A stretch of DNA of 64,000 bases from Natronohydrobacter sp. (GCA_030603695.1 JAUVXF010000001.1:186001-250000), one strand, 5' to 3'; numbered from the stretch's first letter, positions 1-8,730 are shown. A program made the numbers and translations. Notes: generated by a model from the letters alone, not told the origin.

Positions 1-1088
1 TGCAATCGCTGGACATGGCCGACCAGAAGGTCATCGAAATCGTGCGGGCGCTGCGCCGCGATGTGCGTCTGGTCATTCTGGACGAACCCACCGCCACGTT
101 GCAATCGCGCGAGAAGGAACAGCTTTGGAAGATCATCCGCCGCCTGCCAGAGCGCGGCGTGGGCGTGGTGCTGATCAGCCATTTCCTGAGCGAGGTCAAA
201 GCACTGTCTGACCGCATCACGGTGCTGCGGGATGGTCGCAAGATCACGACCGATCGGGCCGAGGCGCTGTCGGTTGAGGATATGATTACCCTGATGCTGG
301 AACGTGGCGCGAAAGGCCACGGGGACAGCCGGGCAAAGACCCCCAGTCTGGCCAGCCCCGTGCTAAGCGTAAGCGACTGGCGCGCGGGCACTGTCACGGT
401 TGACCGTTTCGTCCTGCATCCAGGCGAGGTTGTGGGCCTGATCGGGCTGACAGGTGCCGGGCATTTCGGATTTGCCCGATCGCTTTTCAGCGGCACGGGG
501 TATCTGAAAGGCCAGATGCAACTGGGCGGCACCACCATCACCAAACCGACACCGCGCCGCATGCAGGGCATGGGCATGGCCTTTGTTCCCGATCATCGCA
601 TGGAAAACGCGCTGATGCCCGATGGCACGATCCGCGAGAACCTGTCAGTGGTGCACCCCGAAGCAGGGCTGCGCGCCGGCGTCCTGAGTGTTGCCCGCGA
701 AACCACAGAAGCCGCGCGCGTGATGGCCGAATTGAAGGTGCGCGCAAGCGGGACAGGCCAGACCGTCAAGACCTTGTCGGGCGGCAACAAGCAGAAGATC
801 AGCTTGGGCAAATGGCTTTATGGGGCCGAGGGCCGCTACCGCGTGATGATCCTCATAGAGCCGACCGAAGGCGTCGATATTGGCGCGAAACAGGAAATTT
901 ACGGGCATATACGGCGTATGGCGGAAAGCGGTGTCGGCGTGATCGTCGCCTCTTCGGATCTGCTGGAAATAGAGCAGATCGCACATCGCGTTGTGCCCTT
1001 CGCCGATGGCAGGCCGGGGCCTGACATTCCCTTAACCGATTATTCAGAAGCGCGATTCATCGCCGCCATGATGGGGACACATGCATGA
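1..1088 (+). CDS. Sugar ABC transporter ATP-binding protein, RbsA type, 5' end missing
   Basis: ATPase that powers uptake of a sugar or polyol at the inner membrane. The frame is open from base 3, so the gene starts upstream of the window; only the end of the first nucleotide-binding domain and the whole second one are present. The visible part of domain 1 has a Walker B (LDEPTATL). Domain 2 has the signature LSGGNKQK, but its Walker A region (GLTGAGHFG) has no lysine and its Walker B reads LIEPTEGVD, with Ile where Asp is usual. A degenerate second domain is common in RbsA/XylG proteins, so domain 1 probably does the hydrolysis. The stop overlaps the next start by ATGA, which argues for co-translation with the permease. 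The binding protein of this system is not in the window and may lie upstream. Confidence 0.93.
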   Translation, partial: QSLDMADQKVIEIVRALRRDVRLVILDEPTATLQSREKEQLWKIIRRLPERGVGVVLISHFLSEVKALSDRITVLRDGRKITTDRAEALSVEDMITLMLERGAKGHGDSRAKTPSLASPVLSVSDWRAGTVTVDRFVLHPGEVVGLIGLTGAGHFGFARSLFSGTGYLKGQMQLGGTTITKPTPRRMQGMGMAFVPDHRMENALMPDGTIRENLSVVHPEAGLRAGVLSVARETTEAARVMAELKVRASGTGQTVKTLSGGNKQKISLGKWLYGAEGRYRVMILIEPTEGVDIGAKQEIYGHIRRMAESGVGVIVASSDLLEIEQIAHRVVPFADGRPGPDIPLTDYSEARFIAAMMGTHA

Positions 1089-2077
1089 ACACCGAAACCC
1101 TGACACAAGCCGCCGATGCAAAGCCGGGCAAGGCCAAGCCACGCAATGACTGGTTGCTTCGTTATTCCACGCTGATCGTTCTGGCGATGATGTTCCTGGG
1201 CTTTTCGCTGTTCGTGGACAGGTTCTTCACGGTGTTCAACCTGTCGAACATCCTGCAACAGATCGCTATTCTGGGGATCGTGGGGGCTGGCCTGACCTTT
1301 GGCTTTGCCGCCAAGGAGATCGATCTGTCGGTGGGGTATACTGTCGGTCTTGCGGGCATCCTGACGCCCTTGATGCTGATAAACGACTACGGCCTTGTAT
1401 CCGCGTTTCTTGTCGCGATTGGGGCCGGGCTGATCATCGGCCTGGTGAATGGCTTGCTTGTCACCAAGGTTGGTATCCCCTCGCTGATCGCGACCCTTGC
1501 GACCGGGTCGATCCTGTTCGGTATCAACTTTCTGGTGACGGGGGGGCGAGCGATCTATGGCGGTTTGCCAGATGCCTATCTGTGGCTGGGACAGGGGCGC
1601 GTCTGGCAATTGCCGGTTCTGGCCTTCTTCATGCTGGCCGCAGTCGCCGTCGCCTGGTTCGCCATGGAGCGCACGGTCTTTGGCCGCTATATTTATGCTG
1701 TGGGCGGCAATCGCAAGGCCGCCGAATTGTCGGGAATCCGGGTGGATTTCTACCGCATTTCGTCGCTTGTTCTGGTCGCTGTCTTTGCCGCCGTGGCGGG
1801 CCTTCTTCTGGCCGCGAGGCTTGGATCGGGCCAGCCCAATGTGGGCGAGCGTTTCTTGCTGGATGGCCTGGCGACCGTGTTCATCGGCATGACAATGTTT
1901 CGCCCCGGCACGGCTACGATCATCGGAACCTTCTGTGGTGCGCTGTTCATCGGCGTCATCAATAACGGCCTGAACCTGATGGGCATGGATACCTTCATCC
2001 AGAACATTGTGAAGGGTGTGATCATCCTTGTGGCTGTCGCGGTCGTCTCTCGGACGACAAAACTGAACATTCTGTAA
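1085..2077 (+). CDS. Sugar ABC transporter permease, RbsC/XylH type
   Basis: Integral membrane permease of a carbohydrate ABC importer, 330 residues, the usual length of the BPD_transp_2 family. After a charged cytoplasmic N-terminus (about residues 1-25) it shows a series of hydrophobic segments and the family motif EIDLSVG near residues 78-84, plus GGNRKAAELSGI in the cytoplasmic loop that faces the ATPase. It starts inside the stop of the ATPase gene (ATGA) and is followed 11 bases later by the E1 alpha gene. Substrate cannot be told from the sequence; the downstream FGGY kinase and dehydrogenases suggest a sugar or sugar alcohol. Confidence 0.93.
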   Translation: MNTETLTQAADAKPGKAKPRNDWLLRYSTLIVLAMMFLGFSLFVDRFFTVFNLSNILQQIAILGIVGAGLTFGFAAKEIDLSVGYTVGLAGILTPLMLINDYGLVSAFLVAIGAGLIIGLVNGLLVTKVGIPSLIATLATGSILFGINFLVTGGRAIYGGLPDAYLWLGQGRVWQLPVLAFFMLAAVAVAWFAMERTVFGRYIYAVGGNRKAAELSGIRVDFYRISSLVLVAVFAAVAGLLLAARLGSGQPNVGERFLLDGLATVFIGMTMFRPGTATIIGTFCGALFIGVINNGLNLMGMDTFIQNIVKGVIILVAVAVVSRTTKLNIL

Positions 2078-2088
2078 GGAGAGCGCAC

Positions 2089-3132
2089 ATGAACAGAGAG
2101 GCAAGGGTGGCTCACTCTCGCAAGTCCAACTCGGATCTGTTGGCGCATTACACCCAGATGCAGCGGGTGCGGACATTCGAGGATCGTGTCGGCGAGCTGT
2201 ATCTGCGGGGCGGCAGCGCCGGGTCGATGCTGCATCTGTCGATTGGCGAAGAAAGCGCCGCCGTCGGTGTGTCAGCGGCCATGCGCGCAGGTGACACCTT
2301 CACGACCCATCACCGTGGGCATGGTATCTTTCTGGCCCGAGGCGCCGACCCGAACCGCATGATGGCCGAAATCGGCGGCAAGGAAACCGGCTATTGCCGT
2401 GGCAAGGGTGGGTCTATGCACATTGCCGATATGAGCCTTGGCCATCTGGGTGCGAATGCCATTGTGGGCGGCGGCATTCCGGCCGTTGTCGGCGCCGCGA
2501 TGGTGGCAAAACGGCGCAAGACGGGCGCAGTCTCTATCGCGTTTTTCGGGGATGGTGCCATGCAGCAGGGCATTCTTTATGAAAGCATGAACATGGCCGC
2601 ACTTTGGGATTTGCCAGCGGTGTTTGTGTGCATCAACAACCAATGGGGCATGGGCACGCGGATTGACCAGGCCACTAAGGCCACCAGGCTGCACGAACGC
2701 GCGAAGGTATTCGGGTTGAACGCTGAAACCGTGGACGGGCTGGATGTTCTGGACGTGGCCGAGGCTGCGGCGCGGATCGTGGATGGCGCGCGCACCGGAA
2801 CGCCTGGGTTTCTTGCTGTCGATTGTTATCGCTTCTTCGGTCATGGGCGAAAGGACAAAAGCCCCTATCGCAGCCCAGAGGAAGAAGCCGAGGGCCGCGC
2901 CAAGGATCCCGTGCTTTACGCGCGCCAGATGTTGCGGGACAGTGGCATGCCACTGACAGAGCTGGACGCCATCGACGCCGAGATTTCCGCAGAGATGGAT
3001 GCGACAATCGACTTCACGATGCAATCGGCGGAACCCGCGAATGACACCATGTTCCGCGACGTCTTTGCACCCGACCAACCGGAACCTGAACCCGTCAGAA
3101 CGCGCCTTGACCGCGTTCTTGCAAGGGAGTGA
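2089..3132 (+). CDS. Thiamine-diphosphate-dependent dehydrogenase E1 alpha subunit, acetoin/pyruvate type
   Basis: Alpha subunit of a 2-oxoacid or acetoin dehydrogenase E1 heterotetramer; with the beta subunit it would cleave an alpha-keto or acyloin substrate on thiamine diphosphate and load the acyl group onto the lipoyl domain of the E2 encoded downstream. The 347-residue protein has the expected HRGHG (75-79), GKGGSMH (105-111) and the ThDP motif GDG (154-156) ending in NN (183-184). An AGGAG-like site precedes the ATG. Being followed by an AcoC-like E2 makes acetoin dehydrogenase (AcoA) the closest model, but lying in a sugar transport operon suggests a different, sugar-derived substrate. 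No E3 gene is visible, so E3 must be borrowed from elsewhere. Confidence 0.88.
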   Translation: MNREARVAHSRKSNSDLLAHYTQMQRVRTFEDRVGELYLRGGSAGSMLHLSIGEESAAVGVSAAMRAGDTFTTHHRGHGIFLARGADPNRMMAEIGGKETGYCRGKGGSMHIADMSLGHLGANAIVGGGIPAVVGAAMVAKRRKTGAVSIAFFGDGAMQQGILYESMNMAALWDLPAVFVCINNQWGMGTRIDQATKATRLHERAKVFGLNAETVDGLDVLDVAEAAARIVDGARTGTPGFLAVDCYRFFGHGRKDKSPYRSPEEEAEGRAKDPVLYARQMLRDSGMPLTELDAIDAEISAEMDATIDFTMQSAEPANDTMFRDVFAPDQPEPEPVRTRLDRVLARE

Positions 3133-3139
3133 CCAAGAC

Positions 3140-4114
3140 ATGCCCAAACTAGCTTACCGTGATGCGCTGAAACAGGCGCTGGTGGATGCCATGCGCGAAG
3201 ACCCCGATATTTTCATCATCGGCGAAGAGGTGGGCCGCTATGGGGGCGCCTATGGCGTGACCAAGGGCCTGATCGAGGAATTTGGGGCCGAGCGGCTGGT
3301 AGATACCCCGATTTCAGAGCCTGCCATCATCGGCACCGCCGTTGGCGCTGCAATGGCCGGAATGCGCCCGGTGGCGGAACTGATGTATGTCGATTTCATC
3401 GGCATGACGATGGATCAGCTGTGCAATCAGGCCGCCAAAATCCGCTACATGTTCGGCGGACAGATCGGGGTGCCCATGGTGCTGCGCACCCAGGGCGGAA
3501 CAGGGCGCTCTGCTGGCGCGCAGCATTCGCAATCGCTGGAGGCCTATGTCATGCACACGCCGGGCTTGCGGCTGGCGATGCCGGGCACTGTCTATGACGC
3601 CTATCATCTGTTGCGGCAGGCGCTTTTGCAGCCCGACCCGGTGGTCTTTATCGAACACAAAAGCCTGTATGCCATGACGGAAGAGGTGGATTTGTCGGTT
3701 CCGCCGCCCGCATGGGGCAAGGCCGTGGTTCGGCGCGAGGGGCGCGACATGGTGATCGTGACCTATTCGCGGCAGGTTCATCATGTGATGCAGGCCGCCG
3801 AGACGCTGTCGCAGGCGGGCATAGAGGTGACTGTGATCGACCTGCGCACACTGAACCCTCTGGATTTTGAAACGATCCGGGCAGAGGTCGAGAAGGTGGG
3901 CCGGGCGATGGTCGTCTCTGAAGGCGCGATGACGGCGGGGGTTGCCGCCGAACTTGCCGCGCGCATCACCGAGGAATGTTTCGACTATCTGGAAGACCCT
4001 GTTGTCCGGGTGGCTGGCGAGGATATTCCGATCTCTGTCTCGGTCGAGCTTGAGAAAAACTCTGTGCCCGGCCCCGCCCTGATCGAAGATACCGTGCGCA
4101 GGATGGTGGCATGA
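3140..4114 (+). CDS. Thiamine-diphosphate-dependent dehydrogenase E1 beta subunit
   Basis: Beta subunit of the E1 enzyme, 324 residues, normal for AcoB/PdhB. The open frame extends further upstream, but the ATG at 3140 is chosen because GGGAG lies just ahead of it, it lies 7 bases after the alpha stop, and homology-like sequence (KLAYRDALKQAL) begins there. Conserved features are the GEEVGRYGGAYGVTKGL block near the N-terminus, the DTPISEPAIIGTAVGAA block, and the C-terminal transketolase domain. The stop overlaps the E2 start by ATGA. It should bind the alpha subunit to form the ThDP site; substrate is unproven. Confidence 0.88.
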   Translation: MPKLAYRDALKQALVDAMREDPDIFIIGEEVGRYGGAYGVTKGLIEEFGAERLVDTPISEPAIIGTAVGAAMAGMRPVAELMYVDFIGMTMDQLCNQAAKIRYMFGGQIGVPMVLRTQGGTGRSAGAQHSQSLEAYVMHTPGLRLAMPGTVYDAYHLLRQALLQPDPVVFIEHKSLYAMTEEVDLSVPPPAWGKAVVRREGRDMVIVTYSRQVHHVMQAAETLSQAGIEVTVIDLRTLNPLDFETIRAEVEKVGRAMVVSEGAMTAGVAAELAARITEECFDYLEDPVVRVAGEDIPISVSVELEKNSVPGPALIEDTVRRMVA

Positions 4115-5388
4115 CCATTGGAATCTTGAAAATGCCCCGCATGGGCGAAACCATGGAAGAAGGCAAGCTGGTCGATTGGTTGGTCAAGACGGGCGAGCCG
4201 TTCAAGCGTGGGCAGGATATTCTGGAGGTCGAGACCGATAAGACGATCGTGGAATTTCCCGCGCTTGGCGACGGGATCGTGGTCGAAACTCTGGTCGGGA
4301 TTGGCGACATGGTTCCTGTCGGCACGCCGATTGCGCGTATCGATGTTGGCGATGGCCCGGACTGGACTGATGACGGGTCAAGCGCTGCCGGGGCCGCGCC
4401 TGAACAATCGCGCGCCCGGCAGCCAGCGCCGGAAACGGCCTTGGATGAGGGTTCGCCTGTAAGCACGCACGCGCCCAAAGCCGATATGCGTCAGGATGCA
4501 CGCCTGCGCGCCACGCCGCTGGCGCGCAAAATCGCGCGGCAAGCCGGGATCGACCCGGCCACGATTGCAGGCACGGGCCGCCGCGGCCGGGTTGAGCGGG
4601 CCGATGTCGAAGCAGCGGCGGCAAGCGCGTCTGGTGCGGCCCAGGCCGCGGGTGTTGCCTATTGCCTGAAAGGGCCAGCGCAAGGGGATGCGGTGCTGTT
4701 GTTGCACGGCTTTGGCGGTGACAGCATGGTCTGGAACGGCGTTCAGGCCCGGCTTGCGCAAGCTGGCCGACGGTCGGTCAGCATGGATCTGCCTGCCCAT
4801 GGCGCCACGCGGCACGACGCCCGCAGCCCTGACGATCTTGCAGCCCCGATCGCAACGGCGCTGGAAGAACTGTCCATCGCACCCGCCCATATTGTCGGGC
4901 ATTCCATGGGCGCCATCCCCGCGGTGCGCCTGGCGCGTGCGCCCGGCGTCAGATCGCTGACCCTGATCGCCCCGGCCGGTATCGGGCACAGGATAGATGC
5001 GCAATTCCTGACTGGGCTGGCCCATGCACAGACCGCCGGAGAGGTCTCGCACCTGCTGGATCGGATCACCGAAGGCCCGCATGGACTGTCCAGCGCCATG
5101 CTGGCACAGATTTACGACCAATTGGCGCGCGGCCGCCTGAAAGCGCTGTCAGGCGCACTTGTCGGCGGCAGCGGACAAGCCGTCAGCATTCGCGCCGATC
5201 TGACCGAACTGGCAGAGCGCATGCCCGTGCGCATCATCATCGGCCATCGCGACCAGATCCTGGATTGGCAGGATGTGCTGGGCCTGTCGCCCCGGATTGC
5301 CATTCACCATCTGCCGCGCGCGGGCCATTCGCCACATTGGGAAGCCCTGTCCGATGTCGCAGCCATTCTGAACGAGGTTACGAAATGA
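4111..5388 (+). CDS. AcoC-like E2: lipoyl domain, E3-binding domain and alpha/beta hydrolase domain
   Basis: Lipoyl-carrying component that accepts the acyl group from E1. Domains in order: biotinyl/lipoyl domain (about 1-80) with the modified lysine in ETDKT (K44); a proline/alanine linker; a peripheral subunit-binding domain (about 133-168, RATPLARKIARQAG) for E3; then an alpha/beta hydrolase fold (about 185-425) with oxyanion HG at 199-200, nucleophile elbow GHSMG (Ser265), Asp381 and His406. The usual chloramphenicol-acetyltransferase-like catalytic domain with HxxxD is absent. This layout is known for AcoC of acetoin-cleaving systems, where how the hydrolase domain acts is, as far as I know, not clearly settled. 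Both ends overlap neighbours by ATGA, so it is a firm operon member. Confidence 0.9.
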   Translation: MTIGILKMPRMGETMEEGKLVDWLVKTGEPFKRGQDILEVETDKTIVEFPALGDGIVVETLVGIGDMVPVGTPIARIDVGDGPDWTDDGSSAAGAAPEQSRARQPAPETALDEGSPVSTHAPKADMRQDARLRATPLARKIARQAGIDPATIAGTGRRGRVERADVEAAAASASGAAQAAGVAYCLKGPAQGDAVLLLHGFGGDSMVWNGVQARLAQAGRRSVSMDLPAHGATRHDARSPDDLAAPIATALEELSIAPAHIVGHSMGAIPAVRLARAPGVRSLTLIAPAGIGHRIDAQFLTGLAHAQTAGEVSHLLDRITEGPHGLSSAMLAQIYDQLARGRLKALSGALVGGSGQAVSIRADLTELAERMPVRIIIGHRDQILDWQDVLGLSPRIAIHHLPRAGHSPHWEALSDVAAILNEVTK

Positions 5389-5714
5389 CAGTAAAGGACA
5401 AACTGGCAGGTGCGAAAACCCGGATGGCAGCTTTCGCCAAAGCCAGCCCGGATATGTTTGACGGGTTCGCGAAAGTGTCGAAAGCAGCCACGCGGGCGGG
5501 ATCCTTCTCTGCGGCACAGAAAGAGTTGATCGCGACGGCGTTGGCAGTGGCGAAGGGTTGCGATGATTGCATCCTCTACCATGTCGATGCAGCCCGCCGC
5601 CACGGCGCGGATGAATCGGCCTTGCTGGAAGCGCTGGAAGTCGCGGTTGAAATGGGCGGCGGCCCTGCGGTTATGTATGCTGCCAAGGCTCTGGAGGTGT
5701 ATCGAGAGCTGTGA
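5385..5714 (+). CDS. AhpD-like / carboxymuconolactone decarboxylase family protein
   Basis: Small 109-residue protein of the CMD/AhpD superfamily. It carries the AhpD-type redox core Cys59-x2-Cys62-x3-His66 in the block CDDCILYHVDAA. The ATG at 5385 overlaps the E2 stop (ATGA); the longer upstream frame is ignored because it lies within E2. AhpD of Mycobacterium tuberculosis is reduced through lipoyl E2 and E3, so sitting directly behind a lipoyl E2 suggests a thiol-disulfide role (for example protection of the lipoyl arm or peroxide reduction). The function in this operon is inferred only. Confidence 0.82.
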   Translation: MTVKDKLAGAKTRMAAFAKASPDMFDGFAKVSKAATRAGSFSAAQKELIATALAVAKGCDDCILYHVDAARRHGADESALLEALEVAVEMGGGPAVMYAAKALEVYREL

Positions 5715-5733
5715 CACGCGAGGGGAGGTGAGC

Positions 5734-7221
5734 ATGTCCTATTTTCTGACTGCCGATGGTGGAACCGAAAGTCTGCGCGCACGGGTTTATGACCTATCGG
5801 GCCAAGAGCTTGGCAGCGTTGCAGTGCCCTATGAAACCCGGTTTTCCGCCGGGGCACGGGCCGAGCAAAACCCTGCCGACTGGTGGGCGGCCTTCGTGAC
5901 AGCCACGCGCGGAGCGATTGCGCAAGCAGGTGTCGACCCTGCCCTGATCGAGGCGATTACCTATGCGACGACTTGTTGTTCGGTCGTGGCGCTGGACAGA
6001 AACGGCCATGCGCTGCGCCCTGCCCTGATCTGGATGGATGTGCGCGCCAGCGACGAGGCGAAGGCCGTTCTGGAAACCGGCGACCCGGCCTTGTGCCTGA
6101 ATGGCGGCGGGCGTGGCCCGGTATCGGCGGAATGGATGATCCCCAAGGCCTTGTGGCTGAAACGGAATGAACCCGCGATTTTCGAGGCGGCCTTTCGCAT
6201 CTGCGAATATCAGGATTTCCTGACCTATCACCTGACCGGCGAATGGGCCGCCAGCCTCGACAATGTTGGGTTGCGGTGGCACTACCGCAACGATGCCGGG
6301 GGCTGGCCGAAATCCCTGGTCACATCGCTTGGGCTGGCCGAGCTGCTGGAGAAATGGCCGCCCCGCGTGGTCGCTCCGGGTGAGATTGTCGGCACGCTGT
6401 GCAGCAGCGCCGCGCGGGAACTGGGCCTGAAACCGTCGGTCAAGGTAGTGCAGGGCGGCGCGGATGCCCTGATCGGGATGATCGGCCTTGGCGTGTCGCA
6501 GCCGGGGCAACTGGCGCTTATCACCGGCTCCAGCCACCTGCAATTCGGAGTGACCGAAGCGCCGCTGAATGCCCCCGGCGTCTGGGGATCCTATGCCGAT
6601 ATCGTCTATCCGGGCCGCTATGTGGTGGAAGGCGGGCAGACATCCAGCGGGTCGGTCATCAACTGGCTGGGGCGGCTGACGGGCGGCCTGGATTATGCCG
6701 AGTTGAACGCAAAGGCAGCGGCGCTGGAGCCGGGCGCAGAGGGCCTGATCGTGCAGGATCACTTTCAGGGCAATCGCACCCCCTATACCGACCCCCTGTC
6801 GCGGGGTGCTTTTGTCGGTCTGACATTGGCCCATGAAAAGCACCACATCTTCCGCGCCATCATGGAAGGTATCGGTTTCGGCACCCGCGCGATCCTTGAT
6901 GCCTTTGGGCGCGCCGGGTATGTCAGCTCTGAAATGACGGTGGGCGGCGGCGCGGCGGCGTCTGATCTGTGGTTGCAGATACACGCCGACACGGCCGGTA
7001 TTCCGGTGCGCGTGCCCGCGTCGCGGGATGCACCCTCTACCGGTTCTGCCGTGCTGGCGGCTTATGGGGCCGGACATTTTTCCAGCATCGACGACGGGAT
7101 CGCAGCCATGGTGCGCCCCGGTCGCGTGATCGAGCCGATCGCGGCCAATGTCGCACGATACGAACCGATCTATGCGCGCTATCTGGCGCTCTATCCGGCA
7201 TTGAAAGAGGTGCTGGCATGA
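5734..7221 (+). CDS. FGGY-family carbohydrate kinase
   Basis: ATP-dependent sugar kinase of the FGGY family (xylulokinase/ribulokinase relatives), 495 residues. The start ATG at 5734 is preceded by the strong site AGGGGAGGTG, so the longer open frame from 5563, which overlaps the AhpD gene, is rejected. The N-terminal phosphate-binding loop is DGGTES (8-13), the C-terminal FGGY signature lies around residues 400-425 (VGGGAAASDLWLQ). It should phosphorylate a ketose produced by one of the two SDRs encoded next. Specificity cannot be read from the sequence. It overlaps the next gene by ATGA. Confidence 0.9.
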   Translation: MSYFLTADGGTESLRARVYDLSGQELGSVAVPYETRFSAGARAEQNPADWWAAFVTATRGAIAQAGVDPALIEAITYATTCCSVVALDRNGHALRPALIWMDVRASDEAKAVLETGDPALCLNGGGRGPVSAEWMIPKALWLKRNEPAIFEAAFRICEYQDFLTYHLTGEWAASLDNVGLRWHYRNDAGGWPKSLVTSLGLAELLEKWPPRVVAPGEIVGTLCSSAARELGLKPSVKVVQGGADALIGMIGLGVSQPGQLALITGSSHLQFGVTEAPLNAPGVWGSYADIVYPGRYVVEGGQTSSGSVINWLGRLTGGLDYAELNAKAAALEPGAEGLIVQDHFQGNRTPYTDPLSRGAFVGLTLAHEKHHIFRAIMEGIGFGTRAILDAFGRAGYVSSEMTVGGGAAASDLWLQIHADTAGIPVRVPASRDAPSTGSAVLAAYGAGHFSSIDDGIAAMVRPGRVIEPIAANVARYEPIYARYLALYPALKEVLA

Positions 7222-7961
7222 CCTTGCCCGCCCGCTTCACGGTGCAAGGCAAGACAGCCCTTGTCACAGGTGGTGCCAAGGGGATCGGCGCGGCAATTGC
7301 AACGGTTCTGGCCGAAGCGGGCGCGCAAATCGTGATTGCGGATCTTGACGCTGCGACCGGCACCCGCCTTGCTGCCGACCTGAAAGGCGCGTTTCACATG
7401 CTGGATGTGACCGACCCCGCCGCGTGCTACGCCTTGGCAGAGCAAGTCAGTCCAGATATTGTCGTCGCCAATGCGGGGATCGTCCATAACGGGCCGACAG
7501 CCGAAATTGACCTGTCGGATTGGCAACGCGTGCTGGATGTGAACCTGACCGGGGTGTTCAATACCTTGCGGGCCTTCGGGCCGGGCATGATCGCGCGCCA
7601 ATCGGGCGCGGTGGTCTGCATTTCGTCGATGTGCGGCGAAATCGCCGTCTGGCCGCAGCCACAAGCCGCCTATAATGCCGCGAAGGCCGGGGTGAACATG
7701 CTGGTCAAATCAACCGCCGTCGAGTGGGCACGCAATGGTGTGCGGGTGAACGCGGTTGCCCCCGGCTATACCGCGACAGAGCTGACCCTGGCGGGCCGGG
7801 CCAATCCGGCTTGGTTCGATACCTGGATCGAACGCACCCCGATGGCCCGCCTTGGCACTCCGCAGGAAATTGCGGATGCGGTGCTGTTTCTGGCCTCTGA
7901 CGCAGCCAGCTTTGTGACCGGAACCGTATTGAACATTGATGGCGGCTATACCGCAGTTTGA
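7218..7961 (+). CDS. SDR family oxidoreductase (sugar/polyol dehydrogenase candidate)
   Basis: Classical short-chain dehydrogenase of 247 residues. Nucleotide-binding TGGAKGIG at 17-24, NAG at 85-87, catalytic Ser137/138, Tyr152 and Lys156 (YNAAK). Asp at the end of the second beta strand (ADLD, about 41-44) suggests NAD(H) preference. The start overlaps the kinase stop by ATGA; the longer in-frame extension inside the kinase gene is rejected. In this context it probably oxidises an imported polyol or hydroxy sugar, or reduces an intermediate; the substrate is unknown. Confidence 0.9.
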   Translation: MTLPARFTVQGKTALVTGGAKGIGAAIATVLAEAGAQIVIADLDAATGTRLAADLKGAFHMLDVTDPAACYALAEQVSPDIVVANAGIVHNGPTAEIDLSDWQRVLDVNLTGVFNTLRAFGPGMIARQSGAVVCISSMCGEIAVWPQPQAAYNAAKAGVNMLVKSTAVEWARNGVRVNAVAPGYTATELTLAGRANPAWFDTWIERTPMARLGTPQEIADAVLFLASDAASFVTGTVLNIDGGYTAV

Positions 7962-7977
7962 ACCGAAGGAGAAAGCC

Positions 7978-8730
7978 ATGCAGGCCAAGCGAACAGTTCT
8001 TGTCACCGGGGCAAGCCGGGGGATCGGGGCGGCCATTGCGCTCGATCTGGGGCGGCGCGGATATGATGTCGGCCTGAACGACATTGCCGCGCAACGCGCG
8101 CAGACAGAGGGCGTTGCGCAACAGATCCGCGCCATGGGCCAAGAGGCCGAGGTGTTTTGTGCCGATGTCAGCGATAAATCCGCCTGCGCGGCGATGGCCA
8201 AGGCCTTTCTTGACCGGTTCGGCCAGATCGACGCCCTTGTCAACAATGCCGGTATCCTGATCGCCGGTGCTGTCGAGGGCTTGCCCGAAGAACACTGGGA
8301 TCGCGTGATGGACATCAACGCCAAGGGTTCCTTTCTGGTGATCCAGGCCTTTTTGCCCGCGATGAAAGCGCGCAGCTACGGGCGGATCGTGAACATCGCG
8401 TCGATCGGGGGCAAACATGGCGCGCCAGAGCAAGCGCATTATTCCGCGTCCAAGGCCGCCGTCATGGGATTCAGCCGCGTGCTGGCCCAAGAGGTCGGGC
8501 CGCTGGGTATAACGGTGAATTGTATTTGCCCCGGAATCATCCTGACCGATATGGGCCGCGTGAACCTTGAAGACCCGGCAGTCCGCGAAGCCTGGCAGGC
8601 CAAGACGGCCCTCGCCCGGATCGGCGCGCCCGAAGATGTGGCGGGGCCGGTGGCTTTCTTCTGTTCCGACGACAGCCATTTCGTGACCGGTCAGACCCTG
8701 AATGTCGATGGTGGCATCGTGTTCAGCTGA
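7978..8730 (+). CDS. SDR family oxidoreductase, FabG-like
   Basis: Second classical SDR of the operon, 250 residues, with TGASRGIG (10-17), NNAG (89-92), Ser142, Tyr155 and Lys159 (YSASK). The start is set by AAGGAG seven bases upstream of the ATG at 7978; an in-frame ATG at 7936 inside the previous gene is less likely. The sequence is of the 3-oxoacyl-ACP reductase-like type often annotated as FabG but common in sugar operons as a polyol or aldonate dehydrogenase. Last recognisable gene of island 1; no clear strong terminator follows. Confidence 0.9.
   Translation: MQAKRTVLVTGASRGIGAAIALDLGRRGYDVGLNDIAAQRAQTEGVAQQIRAMGQEAEVFCADVSDKSACAAMAKAFLDRFGQIDALVNNAGILIAGAVEGLPEEHWDRVMDINAKGSFLVIQAFLPAMKARSYGRIVNIASIGGKHGAPEQAHYSASKAAVMGFSRVLAQEVGPLGITVNCICPGIILTDMGRVNLEDPAVREAWQAKTALARIGAPEDVAGPVAFFCSDDSHFVTGQTLNVDGGIVFS

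Noticed and set aside
4111..5388. E2 as a novel gene fusion
   Set aside because: The lipoyl plus alpha/beta-hydrolase layout is known from AcoC of acetoin systems; only the context is unusual.
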